From Druceiella hillmani (lineage: Eukaryota > Arthropoda > Insecta > Lepidoptera > Hepialidae): a DNA stretch of 64,000 bases. Location: contig JAYKKI010000006.1 of assembly GCA_039881145.1 (NCBI GenBank), positions 21,636,501 to 21,700,500 of the forward strand, in the 5' to 3' direction. Numbering within the stretch: the first letter of the stretch is position 1; every line of letters starts with the position of its first letter. This document shows, in pieces, positions 11,766-23,155 of the stretch. Position numbers and translations under genes: made by a program. The notes under the pieces are model-generated. The model made no database searches. It was not told the DNA's origin and saw only the letters and a list, made by a program, of their open reading frames with translations.

Positions 11766-12571
11766 GATTTGAAGGGTTTTTCAATAAAGCCCTACTTAAC
11801 GTATACCGCACTATATTGCCGTCTCTTCTTTTTTGTTTCCGATATGGTTTCAGATTCACAAATAGACTAAAGAATTAATTTTAAAGACTTGCTAACGATT
11901 GCGCGCGAAAAAATAAAATGAAAAGAAAAGAAACACTACGCCATTTTATATAGGATCAAAACACATCACGTACCGACAGGAATCTGACAAACATGCCCAA
12001 CTCGATTATCCCATATGACGCAATTTGTACTGTGCAAGTCAGGACAAGCATCAATATTCCTATATAAAATTGTACAAATCGCGTTGTTTACAAAAACTTG
12101 TGGAAATTTCATGACACGAATGAAGGCCATGATGAATTATTTATTTTATGGGATCAAACAAGGTAGGAATGAGAACGAAATAACCGATACATTAGTTTAA
12201 GTACGTAAATTTTAATTTTCGTTTGAAATATTTATAAAAACACAAATTAGTCAAGGCATTTTCTACCCTCACCTCCAAATCACTTCATAGCCCTCCCCCC
12301 CCAATTTTCTTTGGACCCTTTACCGCCCCCTGAAGAGCTTCAGCGCCTACCAGGGGATCTTTATCCTCCTCTTTGAGAAAGACTGTTTTACATACTCAGT
12401 CCTCATTCAGATCGGTCGTGACAATTAACCAAAATTCTTGTCCCAGAATAGAAATAAAAATAATGATTAACTTTTTTATACTTCATACACCACCGGAATG
12501 CGAAAAATCTCGGGTTATATTTGGAAATATTAAAAGATGTTAATTAACATCTCTATAAATATATATACTGT

Positions 12572-12575
<4 letters not shown>

Positions 12576-12637
<62 letters not shown>
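12576..12637. repeat. (TA)n microsatellite
   Basis: Uninterrupted TA dinucleotides just downstream of the hAT target duplication, in duplication copy A1. The paralogous places near 41.6 and 50.3 kb do not carry it. Confidence 0.97.
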
Positions 12638-12638
<1 letters not shown>

Positions 12639-14605
12639 CTTTGTTATATCGATCACATTTTCAAGTAAAGACAAATTCAAAGCTCGACAATATCATTAAT
12701 TAACAACACAATATAAATCTCCACCAGTTTGTTTGAATGCCTGGGTATAAGTATATCTTCCTATTCTCTCAGCAACACTAAGTTAGTGCCAACCGAGTCC
12801 GTATTTACAAGAACCAAATTGACATCTATTTTTTATTTTCCTGACTTTCCCTTTCATTAAGCGAAAGATGTAAATGGGAAATTTGCAAGTCAAAGTCTAA
12901 CGCGATGGTAGTTTTTATATTGAAAATTAGTTCTCCAAATTTGATTCTCAAAGTTTAGCGTCGGAACTAAACTCTTCGTCAGTACAAGTTTATATTTAAA
13001 TTTTTTGAATTTCTAAATAAACTAAAGGAATCTGTATTCGTCGTACAATTTCATCATTAGATTATTACAGATGCGACTACCTAAGAGGCAGATTAATCAT
13101 TAAACCGTTTAGATAATGGCGCCGTAAGCTATTCATTGTACAATATTAAGGCTCATGAAGGACGCAGCCTGGAGTTTAACGCTACTAAGTAGATGAATTA
13201 CCGAGCGAATTAGAAAACTTATGTGTTGATTTTGTGTATTAGATTAGGCAATATGATAGGTAAAGTTTGAAAATAGAAATACATGGTAACGGATTTTTTA
13301 ATGCTACGTTTTATTGGACAAAAATTGGTCTATATTTATAACATAATGTTAGTATTATTTCAAATTAAATTTGAATTAATTTATTTATGTGGGTTGATTC
13401 TTTTTGCAGTTTATTTTAATCAATTATTTCTAGTTGCTGAACAATCTTATCATCTTATATCTATCCCCACATAAATGTTAACTTTTTCAGCTATTAGCTC
13501 ATCTCGGGAAGAAAAATGTTATGTACAGAATCGACAATAGAATACATATTGACATATTTACCTCAATATTTAATTAGGTGAGTTTGTCGTTATATTACTT
13601 TAAGTTTTCAAAATTATTAGCAACATAACTGCAAAAAAAATGAAAAATTATATAAAATCAGGTGTTTATATAAAAAAACTAATCACGGTCAATAAAATAA
13701 CCTTACATGGTATGCACCACTGTTAACAGAACTAGATATAAACAAAACTATAATAAATATATCAATCGTATTCTAATAGTATGCGTGGTCATTCAGTATA
13801 CGTACGTCATTCAGTATGCGTGGTCACTCAGTACTCGTAAATAAACTGCCGATTATATTCTGACACCGAACGCCTATACGAAATGACTTTCTCTTTAATT
13901 TTTAAATGACTTGGAAGAAATTATGAAGAAATTATGGCATTTAATTATTTCTGCATTTAATTCAGGACAACTAGATAAATAATGACTGAAATAAATAATG
14001 ACTAGAAGAACAAAAATAATAAGCAAATCCTTATTTACTCGACAGCATTACACTTTTTTATGTAAAATATATAAGAAGCAAATACTTCCTCGATTCAGTG
14101 ACAATAACAGAGAGAAGATGATAAAGGGGACGCTACTGAAAGCAGGTGCATCTTTATACGACTGAACAGCGCACCATGGTCATACTATTGTTGCCGATGT
14201 TTGTAAGTATTGAAAGGTCTAAAACTGGTTCGTTGTAGAGATCAAGGTCAATCATTTTCTTTCATCCTCTGCATAACCGCGAGCAAATTATTTCACAAAC
14301 ACGCTGGAGGAATTAAATTTTTGAACATACAATTAATATATAAACACATCAAATATTCACATATGAAAACGTGGCAAAAACTACGTTTGTAATTCAGGTT
14401 TAAATTAAATTTATATTTATAATGTCGACGTTCCATTTAAAATATAGTTTTAAAAACAACACAAAGATTTGACCCTAAAAAACCGTGGTTGAACAGTTAA
14501 TCTATACATTTGACAAAATTGTAACAGAGTGAATTCTAATACTTTGAAAATATAAAAAAAATAGCACATAGAATCGTAATAGAAGCAAGAAAAACTTTTT
14601 TAGAA

Positions 14606-14735
14606 TTTTTGTCTGTCTGTGTGTCAATTTGTGCGATTATGAGGCAAAATCTACAGAACGGATTGTAATGAAATTTCATATGGTAATAGTATACAACCGG
14701 GAGCAACATATAGGAGAAAATTTTTTTTTTTTCTA
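14606..14735 (+). repeat. RTE-like non-LTR tail fragment
   Basis: The stretch has a 'gtctgtctgtgtgtcaattt' run, then 'acagaacggattgtaatgaa', a degenerate 'atttcatatgg', and 'caaccgggagcaacatatag'. This is the layout of the widespread arthropod RTE-type tail. The paralogous locus near 43.95-44.05 kb appears to lack it, so it probably inserted after the duplication. Confidence 0.6.
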
Positions 14736-16589
14736 ATTATACGTGAAGTTTATAAGTTTCATATCTTGAATGATAATGACATTTTTTTGCCGTTAGAAAA
14801 ATAAGAACACTCAACTCGCATAAAAACTTATAAAATAACAAACACAAACTCAAATATCATATTTCAAGAATCAATATTTTCTGAAACTTTTTGACGGACG
14901 CGATCAGTCACGGGTGCAATAATGTCACGTTCGCATCAATCAACAATCCTCGGTCGAAGAAATTAATAAAAGAAAACGCCAGAAAAATACTTCAAACTAA
15001 CTTAGAACTTCCGCACATGTCATTTAATCGAGAAAAGCAAAACGTACCGAATAATAACACCCCCTTTTTGGAATGCTGCAATCATGAAATCGACTGTACC
15101 TATATTTTTTCACGTATGAAGATAAAAGACCGGCAATATTTAAGGTAATTTAACAAAGAACGTTTTCAGTACGATTGTATCATAGATTAGTCTAGGTATT
15201 TGAAGAGAATTATTGTCAACACAGTTTATTTCTATATTTATCTCATTAAAAATATCAATCAATTTTTAAACTCCAGAATAAGTTTTCTTTGAGGAACAAT
15301 AAAGTATCGGGCTAACAAAATGGTTAAATTCCAAAGTAATGCCAATTTAAAATGCACCTTTCTATATTAAAATGAGATTAATTATAAAATTAAAATACTA
15401 ATAAAATTAAATAATAAACAATGTTAAATATAAAAATTAAATATAAAAATATTCGAACTCGAGTACCATGATGACATTGAAGCTTTGTTATACAAAGCGT
15501 TGCGGAAAAAACTTCACGAGCGCGTTTTAGGGTATTTTAAATTTTTAGAATGCCTCTAACCACTATCATATGTTTACTAGTATAATAGAAGTCAGTAATC
15601 CAAATTAATTAATGTTTTATTAGATTGTTATTAGTTTTAAGTAATTTATTGTAAATTGACTTAACATTTTTTTTTTAAATTTTGTATGTTTATTTTATAT
15701 TTAGAAGAGAACATATGAATTAGCTAATAAAATAAAAAACATTTCTATTCATTAAATTAGATTGGAAAGTAGTAAACTGTAAAATATATTTTGTAACGCA
15801 TTTATTTTTATTTGAAAGTTTAAACATGAATTAATGTTAACAAAACATAAAACAAAGTTATTCATTTAGATGAAATGTATTAAAATCATTTAAGAAAATT
15901 TCATTAATAAGTTTGTCAATGCGTTGTGACCAACCCGACTCACATTTCATTTATTTCATAATCTTTTCATAGTTTTAATTTAACACTCGGTACGTGATGT
16001 ACCAAATTTCATCGTACTAGAATTATTAGAAGTGATATAAAAATTTTAATGACCTGTCAGTAAAAGCCAGGCAATGAATCCAATCTTAAGTATTTTCTTA
16101 GGTATATAGCGTTGGATCTATTTAAACTACGATAATGAAATTTGACATTGTGCACGAAGACACGTAGAACAATGGGTAGACTTTACAAATTAATGTCATA
16201 TAGAAACGAGGTAGGGGTTCAAAGTAGCACAAAGTAAATAACGCCCGATGGACTGGAGTGCAGTGATTTGCGTTTTGAGAACATATTCTAGGCACCACCG
16301 TGTGCTTATATAGTAAATAGTATTTTCCCTCTGTTTGTTTCGTAATTTTGGAGTACATTTTATATCTATACACTTATGACAATATTATCTTCCGAATGCC
16401 ACCAATGAATGAAAAGTGGTCGTGGGGAAAAAGTTCATATAAAACAGCATATTCGTCGTGTGAAAAAGATTAACATTTTTTTATGGTCAACGCATTTAAC
16501 GCAGAAAATATTCAGATTTGATAACTTTACCACGTAATTATCACCTTTGTCTAATTCAAATTCTTAAAGTAGTACTATTGTAGTTCCGT

Positions 16590-16590
<1 letters not shown>

Positions 16591-16656
<66 letters not shown>

Positions 16657-16670
16657 CACACACACACATA
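16591..16670. repeat. (CA)n(TA)n(CA)n microsatellite
   Basis: A CA run, then a TA run from about 16,621, then a shorter CA run. It is a simple repeat inside duplication copy A1. Confidence 0.97.
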
Positions 16671-17000
16671 TTTATCTTACCATTTTGTTCTTATGTGAAA
16701 AAACTTCCTGTATTCAGCCCAAATATTTAGCATATAATTTATACTGGTCATCAAAGAAACGGTGCATTATTATCAAATATATGTAACTTTACATGTTCTT
16801 ATAAATTAGGAAAATATTCAATATATTTTATAAAAGGAAGTCTACAAAGCGCGTGACATTAAAACGCAGAAACGAGTCCCGGTACGTTCAAGGGAGTTAT
16901 ATGGCGTGGTAGCCCTTTATCCCCCATCCAGGAAGAAGGTTTCCGTTTTTAGCTGAAAGGCGTGCTTACGGCTGGAAGTTTTACCCTCTATAAATTTCTA

Positions 17001-17190
17001 GAACAGTCCAGAACATTTGAAAGTATTCGAGAGCATTCCAAAACGTTCCAGAAAATTTCGGAACATTTTGGAATATTTGGGAATATTCTGAAACGCCCGA
17101 GAACATTCCGAAATATCCCAGATCATTGTGGAACATCCCAGAACACTTTCAAATGTTGTGGAATATTCTGAAATATTATGGACCATTCGA
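17001..17190. promoter_or_regulatory. Heat-shock-element array: 19 in-phase 10-bp units
   Basis: Nineteen consecutive 10-bp units with no indel, consensus GAACATTCCR. That equals alternating nGAAn/nTTCn pentamers, the binding pattern of heat-shock factor (HSF1). Ten units have exact GAA in columns 1-3 and seven have exact TTC in columns 6-8; most others differ by one base. Units 9, 11 and 17 (17,081, 17,101 and 17,161) have both. The array ends 42 bp before the TATA box, the usual place for hsp elements. Both strands are accidentally open across it because of the repeat. HSF binding is inferred from the pattern. Confidence 0.8.
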
Positions 17191-17231
17191 AGCCTTTATT
17201 GTATGGGTGGTGCTACCTATTGATAGGGGTA

Positions 17232-17269
17232 TATAAAGAAAGATCCGTCGAGGGTTCCAACCTCAGATT
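17232..17269 (+). promoter_or_regulatory. TATA box plus TCAG initiator
   Basis: TATAAA at 17,232-17,237 and TCAGATT at 17,263-17,269, which places a +1 A at 17,265, 33 bp from the first T of the TATA box. This is a textbook arthropod core promoter. It lies between the heat-shock-element array and the Helitron coding remnant (first in-frame ATG at 17,384), giving a leader of about 120 bases. Confidence 0.75.
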
Positions 17270-17383
17270 CTTGTCAGTGAAGTGTAGTTAGTGACTATAA
17301 ATCTAAAATAAAATGCGAAAAGTGTTTAAAGTGCACTTAGTGTATTTTTCAATAAAATTTTAATTTGATTTATATTTTAAACA

Positions 17384-20300
17384 ATGCCCAAACGTAAAAG
17401 ATGAGATCTTGCCGGTTCTGAAACAAAACGGCGAAAACAAAAAAGAAAGCGAAGAAACGAAACAGCCGAAGAGCGCGAAGCACGTTTACGTTCCCAACGA
17501 ACGAGAAGCAGAGAAACCGAAGAACAACAAAGCACGCGAATTGAAGAATCAAGAATTGCGCCAAACTCTTATAACAAAAGACTCCGAACGCAAGCCAACC
17601 ATGAAAATAACACCTTACGAGAAGCGCGGACGAGGAAAGAATATAACAAATGCAAACACGTCATAATCCGAAAAATGGATAACATTTGCCCATTTTGCAA
17701 CGCTAAAAAATTCGGTAGAGAAACACCAGAATCTGTTGCATACAAAAATTAGATTACAACCGCTGGAAGCACCTACAGGAATTCCTAGATTACATGACCA
17801 GGGAAAGTCCAGAATCAAAACACTTTTTTCAAAATAAAGCGTACAACGCCTATTTCCAAATCTTTCGGAGTCACTTCGATTAACACTAACGGTGATGAAA
17901 TCGATTAAGTTTTTTCCATCCAAGAACAAATCTATCACAAAATGAGATCACTACTACCACTACCCAACGAAAACTATAAATTTCTGCAAGTATATTTCAT
18001 CAGAAATGAAGAAATAGAAATTAATTGACGATGCACAAACATCGATGGATTGAGACAAGAAATAATCCAAGATGTATAGAGGGCTTTACACAAATACATT
18101 AAACTTATCCATGTATTCAAAACAGTACTAGACCGAATGATTTCTGATGACTATAGAGTTATAATTCGAGCCGACCAAAGACCACCTGGAGAATACGAAC
18201 GTCGATTTAATGCACCTCAGATAGATGAAGTCGCCATCGCAATTGTGGCCGATGAAAACACAAGCCGTGACATAATTGTATAAAGATGAAGAGAAGGACT
18301 ACAACGCATTGCAAAGACACACCATTCATATGCTGTCGTCCAATATTCATTAATATTTCTGCAAGAAGAGGACGGATATCATTTTAATGCGAAACAAATC
18401 CAACCTGAAACAGACGTAGAAACAAAAAAGAAGTCACTTCCGAGGGAGTTCTATGCTTACCGCCTAAGGATCAGAGACAATGAAAAATGCAATCACATTC
18501 TCAACACTCGCCATTTATTCCAACAATTCCTGGTAGTTATATATGCAAAAATAGGAACTACACGGATGATTTACATAACACTGAATCAGAAGAAACTAAG
18601 CACGAATGAATACATTAATCTAGGTAACGCGATCATTAATGATGAAAACATTGACAAAATTAGAACAATGATAATCTTACCCTCATCTTATATAGGAAGT
18701 CCAAGACAGGAATACGCTCAAGATGCCATGATTTACATAAGAAAATATGGACGACCTGACCTCTACGTAATATTCACATGCAATTCATCGTGGCCAGAAA
18801 TAAAAAAACAACTAAGATACGGACAAGCTCTATGAATCGACAAGACATAATAGCCCGAGTTTTCCGACAAGTACACATGAGATTTATTGAAGTCATCACA
18901 AAATAAATCGTCTTTGGAACCTTTAGATGGATGTATACAATCGAATGGCAAAAAACGAAGACTGCCTTACTCGCACAACCTCATATGGCTGCACGCCAGA
19001 ATTCATCCTACGGATATCGACAAAGTCATTCAAGCTGAATTTTCGAATCCACAAGAAGACCCGGAGCTGTAAGAGATAGTTGTGAAAAATATGATTCAAT
19101 GACCATGCGGGTCATTAAACCCCAATTCGCCATGTGTGAGTCATGGAAAATATAAAAAATTATAAATAAAATCATACTCAGACGACACACAAACCGGAGA
19201 TGATGGCTATCCCAAATACAGAAGACGATCATCCAAAAAAAGAACAGAAAATTGACAGCTTTTTTCCAATTATGCCTAACGGATCCATTTGCAAAAAAAT
19301 TACTATATGTCAACGTCCCTACCTATTATATGTAGAACACAGCAAGAAAAATCTCCCAACAATAAAAGCAAGGAATTCCAGCAGAGAATCATCCAGAGAT
19401 CATGAAAACTAACGCACTAGGCCGAGTATACACTACACATTCGAACAACGCTGAATGTTTCTATCTCCAAATGTTGCTACACGAAATACGGGGACCAACT
19501 AGTTTAACAAATCTTAAGACTGTCAACGGTTACCCATGCTAGACATACAAAGAAGCATGGCAATACTTAGGACTACAGACAAATGACAATCACTGGGAAT
19601 TAATACTACAAGAAGCTTCACTCACAGCCTCAGCTGAAAAATGAGAGACTTATTCGCCATAACTCCTTCGAAGAAATTATGAGTGACGACATACTGCACC
19701 AAATCCGACAAGCTCATCCAGAACTAGCCATCGAATTCAACGACGACATCTTCAATGAAACACTCATTCGCCTAGAAGATAAATGTTTAGCAATAAAAAA
19801 CCTTAGTACAACTTGGGATGCCAGCACTACGACAAGATGCTTTCAGTATGCTAAACTTCGAAATTACAAAGGAAAAAAGCTACAACATGAACTAACCACT
19901 TAAATTACTCACAAGTAACTACTCCTCAATGACAATAAAATAAATTTAGAACCGTAGGCCGAATCAAGAAGAACACTGGCGGAATTATTTACTTGGACCA
20001 GGCGCCACTAGGAAAACGTTTCTAATAAATCTATTTTTGGCAGAAATAAATGTTGAACAACACATCGCACTTGCACTGGCATCATTCGACATTGCCGCTA
20101 CACTTATGAAAGGAGAAGGAACTGCCCATTCTGCCCTACAATTAGCGTTGAATATAGCCGAAGAATAAATCATAGCATGTAAAATCTCAAACGCATCTAG
20201 ACGGGGTGGACTTCTAAAACAAGCTTATATTATCTTCTGGGACGAATGCACAAAGGTCCATAAAAAAATCACTTGAAGCCATTACAAGGACGGAACATTA

Positions 20301-21355
20301 CAAAACTTACGAGGCCACCCTGAAGCGATGAGAGGATCTCTACTCATACTCTCAGGAGATTTTCCACAAACATTTCCAGTTATTCCCATGTCAACACCAG
20401 CAGATGAAATCAATGCATCGTTCAAAAATCACATCTCTTGCCACATATGCAAATACTGCAATTAACAAAAAATGTGAGAGTTGAACTATTGAAAGATGAA
20501 ACAATAGCACATTTTGCTCACAAACTTTTACAAACAGGCGGAAGCACATTTCCTACTGACTAGACGACGGGCCTTATTGATGCAACAGTGATTTTTGCAA
20601 CATAGTGATTTTTGCAAGCTACTACTGAGAACGAACTCGTCGACTAAATTTGTCCAACCATTGTACACAACTATATTAATGTGGAGTGGCTATTTCAGAG
20701 GGTAATTTTGACAACTTAAAATAATATTTTGGGCAATGTCAACTTGAATATTCGAAAGAAAATTCCTGATGAAGAGAGAATATACAAATCCATCGAGACG
20801 ATGGTAAACGTTGAAGAAATTGTCAACTTCCCTACAGAATTTGTAAAATCTTTGCGAGTACTAGGAATGCCATTACGCTGACATCGAGTGAAAATTGGAT
20901 CTCCGATCATACTACTCAGAAATCTTAATTCATCAAACTATGTAATGGAACAAGGATGATTGTCAAACAGCTATCGAATAACACCATGGAAGCCGAACTC
21001 GTGACTGGAAAGGACAAAGGACACAACAGTATTTATCCCCAGAATACCACTGATCTCTATTGAACTGCCATTTCAATTTAAAAATCAGAGACTTATTCGC
21101 CATAATTTAAAAAGACTGCAATTTCCAATAAAATTAGCCTATAGTTCCAATAAAATTAGACTATAATATAGTTGGTAATTGACAAAGCGCAAGGACAAAT
21201 TTTAAAATATTGATAGCGGCATCAACCTCAAAGCATCCTGCTTTTCTCACTGCCAACTATACGTAGCTAGCTCGCGAGTAGGTAATTCGAAAAATTTGTT
21301 CATATTTATCGTGGATAACAAAATGAAAAATGTTGTTTATAAACAAGTATTGTAA
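17384..21355 (+). pseudogene. Helitron replicase-helicase (RepHel) remnant
   Basis: Remnant of the Helitron transposase. It starts at ATG 17,384 with MPKRKR, a common Helitron N-terminus, but a TGA follows at once. Next come a basic coiled region, a Cys-rich motif 'DNICPFCNAKKFGRETPES' (17,674-17,730), the Helitron-like N domain (about 18,100-18,500), and the Rep domain with 'LPSSYIGSPRQEYAQDAM' (about 18,680-18,733) and 'GRPDLYVIFTCN' (about 18,749-18,784). The HUH motif reads PYSH instead of PHAH (about 18,964). The PIF1-like helicase follows: Walker A 'GPGATRKT' at 19,995-20,018, with Arg for the conserved Gly; Walker B 'WDEC' at about 20,239-20,250; and the C-terminal 'INLKASCFSHCQLYVASS' and 'DNKMKNVVYKQVL' motifs ending at TAA 21,353-21,355. 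Many stops and frameshifts make it nonfunctional. Confidence 0.9.
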
Positions 21356-21448
21356 ATAGTGTAAATATGCTTTCAATAAAGATTTTTGGCCTCTTATATT
21401 TTAAAGCTTATTATTTTATTTCAAATACCACACAATCTCATATCAACT

Positions 21449-21472
21449 TCCCGTGCGAAGCCGGATACTAGT
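21449..21472 (+). other. Helitron 1 3' terminus (hairpin + CTAG|T)
   Basis: Short GC-rich stem-loop (ccg...cgg) with the CTAG terminus at 21,468-21,471, followed by the host T at 21,472. These are the hallmarks of Helitron 3' ends. Confidence 0.85.
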
Positions 21473-22080
21473 AAGTATATAATATACAAACACTGCACGA
21501 AAGAGTTGAAGGGCTTTCCAAAGTTTCTGCCAACAAAACTAATATTTACACTTTCTAAACTCTTCTATTTCGTTTGTTTCTCTATTTAATTTTTTGTTAT
21601 TTAGAACTAGCTATAGAATACTGAAATAAATTTCATCACCTTAAAAATTAAAGTATATTATTGATTTAAAAAATATAATCAAATCTCCTAGTTCAAGTTT
21701 CTACTCCTAAGGGAATCAGAGTTGAGATAGCGCCTGTGAATTGGTTTTTCTTACTTATTTATACGTTAAAATAAAACCACCGGATTCGTTTGTTTCGAGT
21801 AAATATGTGAGATATGTGAGATGTCGAGTAATATTTGAGTTATATTCAGTTTATTAAATAAAATCTTTGTGAATGAATTTGACGATGTAGGCAGAGAAAA
21901 ATTACTCAATATAAAGATTATTCCTTTTTTCACAATATTTGATCGCATATATATGTAAATTTCTATAGAACGCTACAGCGACGATATTTGACTGCGTAGA
22001 ATGAGATTAGTTGTGTTGTACTAAAAGAAATGGGAATAACAGAGCACGTGTAGCGCTAATTATAAATCTATATAAAGACT

Positions 22081-22111
<31 letters not shown>

Positions 22112-23155
22112 CCAACGAACCCAACTCTATCTGAACCTTTCAGGACAGAAATGAGAGTAAATCTTTTCTATTTTATTTATATCTATGACAAATACATAAC
22201 ATAAAACGCCCTTGAAGGAAGGGGTGAGAGAGCGAGCTTAGGTTAAATTAACATCAGTAATCAATAAAGAAATAAAAGAGTTCGTAAATAGTGTTGACTG
22301 AGAAAACCGAAAACTTTGGCACAGAATCTATCAAGCAAAATTGTCGATCGAGATGTTATGTAAGAGTCCGAAAAAGTAAACCAGTTTTTATACCCTCAAT
22401 TCAAAATGACCAGTGAAGATGTGAATCGGAAATATCTAGAAGCATGAAATGATTAAAGCAGCTAAGACTAAATTAACAAAGATAGGGCTTGAAAGAAACA
22501 TCTCTAGAAATACTAGCTTAAGTCTTAAAAAATCCTGCTATTTTTGATTATCTGATATTTGTTTGAAACACAAACAATTAAAAAAATTAAAAGAGAGAAG
22601 ATTGACGCATTTGAAATGTGATGTCGGTACGGAGTTTTTCGGATACCCTGATTTGCTAAACGACCTAATATACTTAAAATTTAGGGACTAAAAGTAAAAA
22701 CACGACTGTTTGTCGATCTACAAATAATACTCGAATATTTCAGGCACATAGCATAACGCAAAAAAGAGCCTACACAAGCTGTACATAGGAGGAAAGAAAC
22801 CAAAAGGTGATTTTATGACTAGACGATCGGACCACATGCGAAAGGTATACCTTTTAAAGATATTGTAGGGCATAGAAAAGAAAGGGTCCAGTGTAAGCAA
22901 ATAATCATGCCTTGCTCATCGATAACTCCAAGTGAACATGATCTTCGATTATGGGAATTTTACCAAAATTAATTAAATACTGATATAGAATCCATCGCAG
23001 AGGTTTCATTCATGTTTAATAATTTTTTCAGAAATTTTTATTCCAAAAGGAATTTAGTGCGAAAATCAAAATTGATTTCAAGAAGACAACGTTAATTACG
23101 GAATATAGGGGAAATCACGAAAGTATATAAATAAAAGACAATTTAATTAACTTAA
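21473..23155. other. A+T-rich DNA, nothing recognised
   Basis: No supportable gene. A short (TA)n tract lies at 22,080-22,108. A somewhat G+C-richer stretch at 22,140-22,930 contains short peptide-like strings, such as one ending 'CDVGTEFFGYPDL' near 22,620-22,665 and 'LYIGGKKPKGDFM' near 22,777-22,816, that might be eroded transposon coding sequence. I cannot assign a family. If the duplication order holds, this should correspond to the interval between 45.5 and 46.1 kb, but little similarity is visible. Confidence 0.45.
22080..22108. repeat. (TA)n microsatellite
   Basis: Uninterrupted TA dinucleotides. Confidence 0.95.

Larger units (their letters stand above)
10014..12385 (-). mobile_element. 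hAT-superfamily DNA transposon, decayed
   Basis: The left end starts 'cagaggttctcaaac' and the right end, read on the minus strand, starts 'cagtctttctcaaag'. Both have the CAG...TTCTCAAA form typical of hAT elements of the ZBED/Charlie type. The element is flanked by an 8-bp target duplication with one mismatch (ttttatat at 10,006-10,013 and ttttacat at 12,386-12,393). Inside is a broken transposase gene on the minus strand, one foldback element and a short RTE-like tail. It interrupts duplication copy A1; copies A2 and A3 lack it. Terminal repeats, target duplication and transposase all agree. Confidence 0.9.
12730..16870. repeat. Segmental duplication copy A1, second part
   Basis: Continues the paralogy with 41.64-45.48 kb (A2) and 50.34-53 kb (A3), in the same order. 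Landmarks are an 'aggctcatgaaggacgcagc' block (13,148; also 42,169 and 50,867), a 'ttttattggacaaaaattgg' block (13,309; also 42,329 and 51,010), an 'atttcacaaac' block (14,288; also 43,758), a 'ctttgaggaacaataaagta' block (15,287; also 52,589), 'gcgttgtgaccaacccga' (15,921; also 45,025) and 'aattaggaaaatattca' (16,804; also 45,402). A2 and A3 show no common open frame here. Small local repeats of 'cattcagtatgcgtgg' lie at 13,770-13,845. The 85-codon frame at 14,891-15,148 is not kept in the other copies. Confidence 0.82.
16878..21471 (+). mobile_element. Helitron 1 (Rep/PIF1-type, decayed autonomous copy)
   Basis: Rolling-circle transposon. Its 3' end is well defined: a short GC stem ('ccgtgcgaagccgg' at 21,451-21,464) a few bases before CTAG at 21,468-21,471, followed by T as expected for insertion between A and T. 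The 5' end is not certain. Paralogy with copy A2 stops near 16,877, where the sequence becomes 'tcccggtacg' and G+C-richer, so I place the start there; a start near 16,989 is possible. The element holds a heat-shock-element array, a core promoter and one long broken reading frame with Rep and PIF1 helicase domains. Copy A2 at about 45.48-45.83 kb has no counterpart, so insertion followed the duplication. Confidence 0.87.

Noticed and set aside
16998..17186. Opposing 60-70-codon open frames with Phe-Gly/Asn-rich repeats
   Set aside because: Both are accidental readings of the 10-bp heat-shock-element array; the DNA pattern explains them fully.
22560..22860. Possible copia-type integrase pieces (VGTEF, YIGGKKPKGDF)
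   Set aside because: Strings are too short, lie in different frames, and have no catalytic signature or LTRs.
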